DNA of 64,000 nt, taken from NCBI GenBank assembly GCA_002297505.1, contig DBLQ01000081.1:46379-110378 (forward strand). The letters run 5' to 3'. This document shows, piece by piece, positions 63,008 to 64,000 of the stretch. This DNA is from Flavobacteriales bacterium UBA720. Its GTDB lineage: Bacteria > Bacteroidota > Bacteroidia > Flavobacteriales > Weeksellaceae. The notes under the pieces were generated by a model. It had not been told where the DNA came from. It saw only the letters and a list, made by a program, of their open reading frames with translations, and did not search any database. Position numbers and translations under genes: made by a program. Position 1 is the stretch's first letter. Every line of letters begins with the position of its first letter.

Positions 63008-64000
63008 GGAAGAACAATGCTTTCACTGCGGCCAGAACATCGACAACGAAAGACTTCTATTCGACGATAAAATGTTTTGCTGCAACGGCTGTCAGTCGGT
63101 TTACGAAATCCTGAACGTCCACAATCTCGACAATTTTTATAACATCAACAAAAGATCCGGCATCCGCCCGAGCATTGAGAATAATTCTCAGTTTGATTAC
63201 CTGGATACGCCTGAAGTTTTCAACCGCATCGTCGATTTTTCCGAAGGAGGCACCACGCTGGTGACCTTCAAAATTCCTGTAATCCACTGTTCATCCTGCA
63301 TCTGGCTATTGGAAAGCCTTCATACCATTAACAAAAAAATCAATTATTCTCAGGTCAATTTCACAAGGAAAACGCTTCAGGTTTCTTTCAAAAATGAAGA
63401 GCTGACACTGAGCGAACTGGCCAAGTTCCTGACCAATCTGGGATACAAACCGGTCATCAATCTGGAAACCGCAGAGAAAAAACACGAAAAGCTGGATAAA
63501 AGTCTGCTGACCAAACTGGCCGTTGCAGGATTTGCATTCGGAAACGGGATGTTTTTCAGCTTCCCGGAATATGTTTCCGGCGATGATGTTTGGTTTCATT
63601 CCTACAAGCATCTGTTCCGCATCATCTTATTTTTGCTGGCCACCGCCGTGGTATTCTACTCGGCTTCAGATTACTACAAATCAGCATGGTATGGTCTTAA
63701 AAATAAGATCATCAATATTGATATTCCGATTGTCTTGGGCATCTTTGTACTCTATGGCAGAAGTATCTACGAGGCCGTCACGGATTACGGACCAGGTTAT
63801 TTCGATACACTTTGTGGCTTATTGTTCTTTATGCTGCTGGGCAAAACCTTTCAGAAAAGGACTTATAACTCCTTATCCTACGACAGAGATTACAAATCCT
63901 TCTACCCGATTGCCGTGACCAGAGTGGATTTCAATGGCAAGCAGGAGAATATTTTGCTGTCGGAACTTGGTGTTGGTGACAGAATCATGGTCCGGAACCA
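63008..64000 (+). CDS. Heavy-metal translocating P-type ATPase, CcoI/FixI type (3' end outside window)
   Basis: ATG 63008 opens a frame of 331 codons that runs to base 64000. The N terminus has a Cys-rich metal-binding domain (C5/C8 in CFHC, C25/C26/C29 in CCNGC, PF12156-like). An HMA-type domain with VIHCSSCIW follows, then at least four membrane helices. The order and the divergent Crp/Fnr gene fit CcoI, the copper-loading ATPase for cbb3 oxidase. The catalytic DKTGT and CPC motifs lie beyond the window. Confidence 0.88.

Overview
The window comes from a Bacteroidota genome of the Flavobacteriia. The gene complement and gene neighbourhoods fit the Weeksellaceae (Chryseobacterium/Epilithonimonas-like), but the genus is an inference. 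Supporting signs are low GC, Bacteroidetes promoters (-33 TTTG, about 19 bp, then TAnnTTTG) before many genes, few Shine-Dalgarno sequences, type IX secretion C-terminal sorting domains, TonB-dependent and PF14905-type outer-membrane barrels, DUF4252/GIN-domain proteins and LytTR two-component regulation.

Region 1 (1-18.7 kb, minus strand) carries the ribosomal superoperons. Read in transcription order, the str operon comes first (rpsL-rpsG-fusA-rpsJ) and ends in a strong terminator. Two unrelated genes follow: a reprolysin-like T9SS-sorted metalloprotease and a low-affinity iron permease family protein. The S10 operon then starts at rplC from its own consensus promoter (rplC-D-W-B-rpsS-rplV-rpsC-rplP-rpmC-rpsQ-rplN-X-E-rpsN). 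A terminator-like hairpin, a new promoter and a ~200-nt leader then split the spc part before rpsH-rplF-R-rpsE-rpmD-rplO-secY-infA-rpmJ-rpsM-rpsK-rpsD. The last gene runs off the window.

Region 2 (18.8-27.6 kb, mostly plus) holds dps, a multipass membrane protein, a leucine-rich-repeat T9SS protein, a fused B12 mutase (icmF) with a REP-like GC palindrome translated in its linker, a RAYT/Y1 transposase bracketed by two identical 33-bp palindromes, and a YciI/DUF1801 pair.

Region 3 (27.6-41 kb, minus) holds an ECF sigma/anti-sigma-like/DUF4252 module, a serine hydrolase, an AT-rich operon of three unknown exported proteins (the first apparently frameshifted after a signal sequence), a 2-hydroxyacid dehydrogenase, a thioesterase/HU-like pair, a T9SS protein, a TonB receptor behind a TPP riboswitch, a WG-repeat protein and a DUF2752 protein.

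Region 4 (41-49.3 kb) holds two aconitases (acnB, then an AcnA-type enzyme), an 11-unit 21-bp repeat array, a second ECF sigma factor with a small membrane partner, and a ~51-bp hairpin repeat array.

Region 5 (49.2-64 kb) holds a compact ACP/AMP-ligase/SDR/hexapeptide-acyltransferase cassette, a lipoprotein/LytS-like kinase/LytTR regulator operon, two outer-membrane barrel receptors, an RluA pseudouridine synthase, an alpha/beta hydrolase lipoprotein, panB, and a Crp/Fnr regulator divergent from a CcoI-type copper P-type ATPase that is cut by the window end. I found no rRNA, tRNA or CRISPR array.
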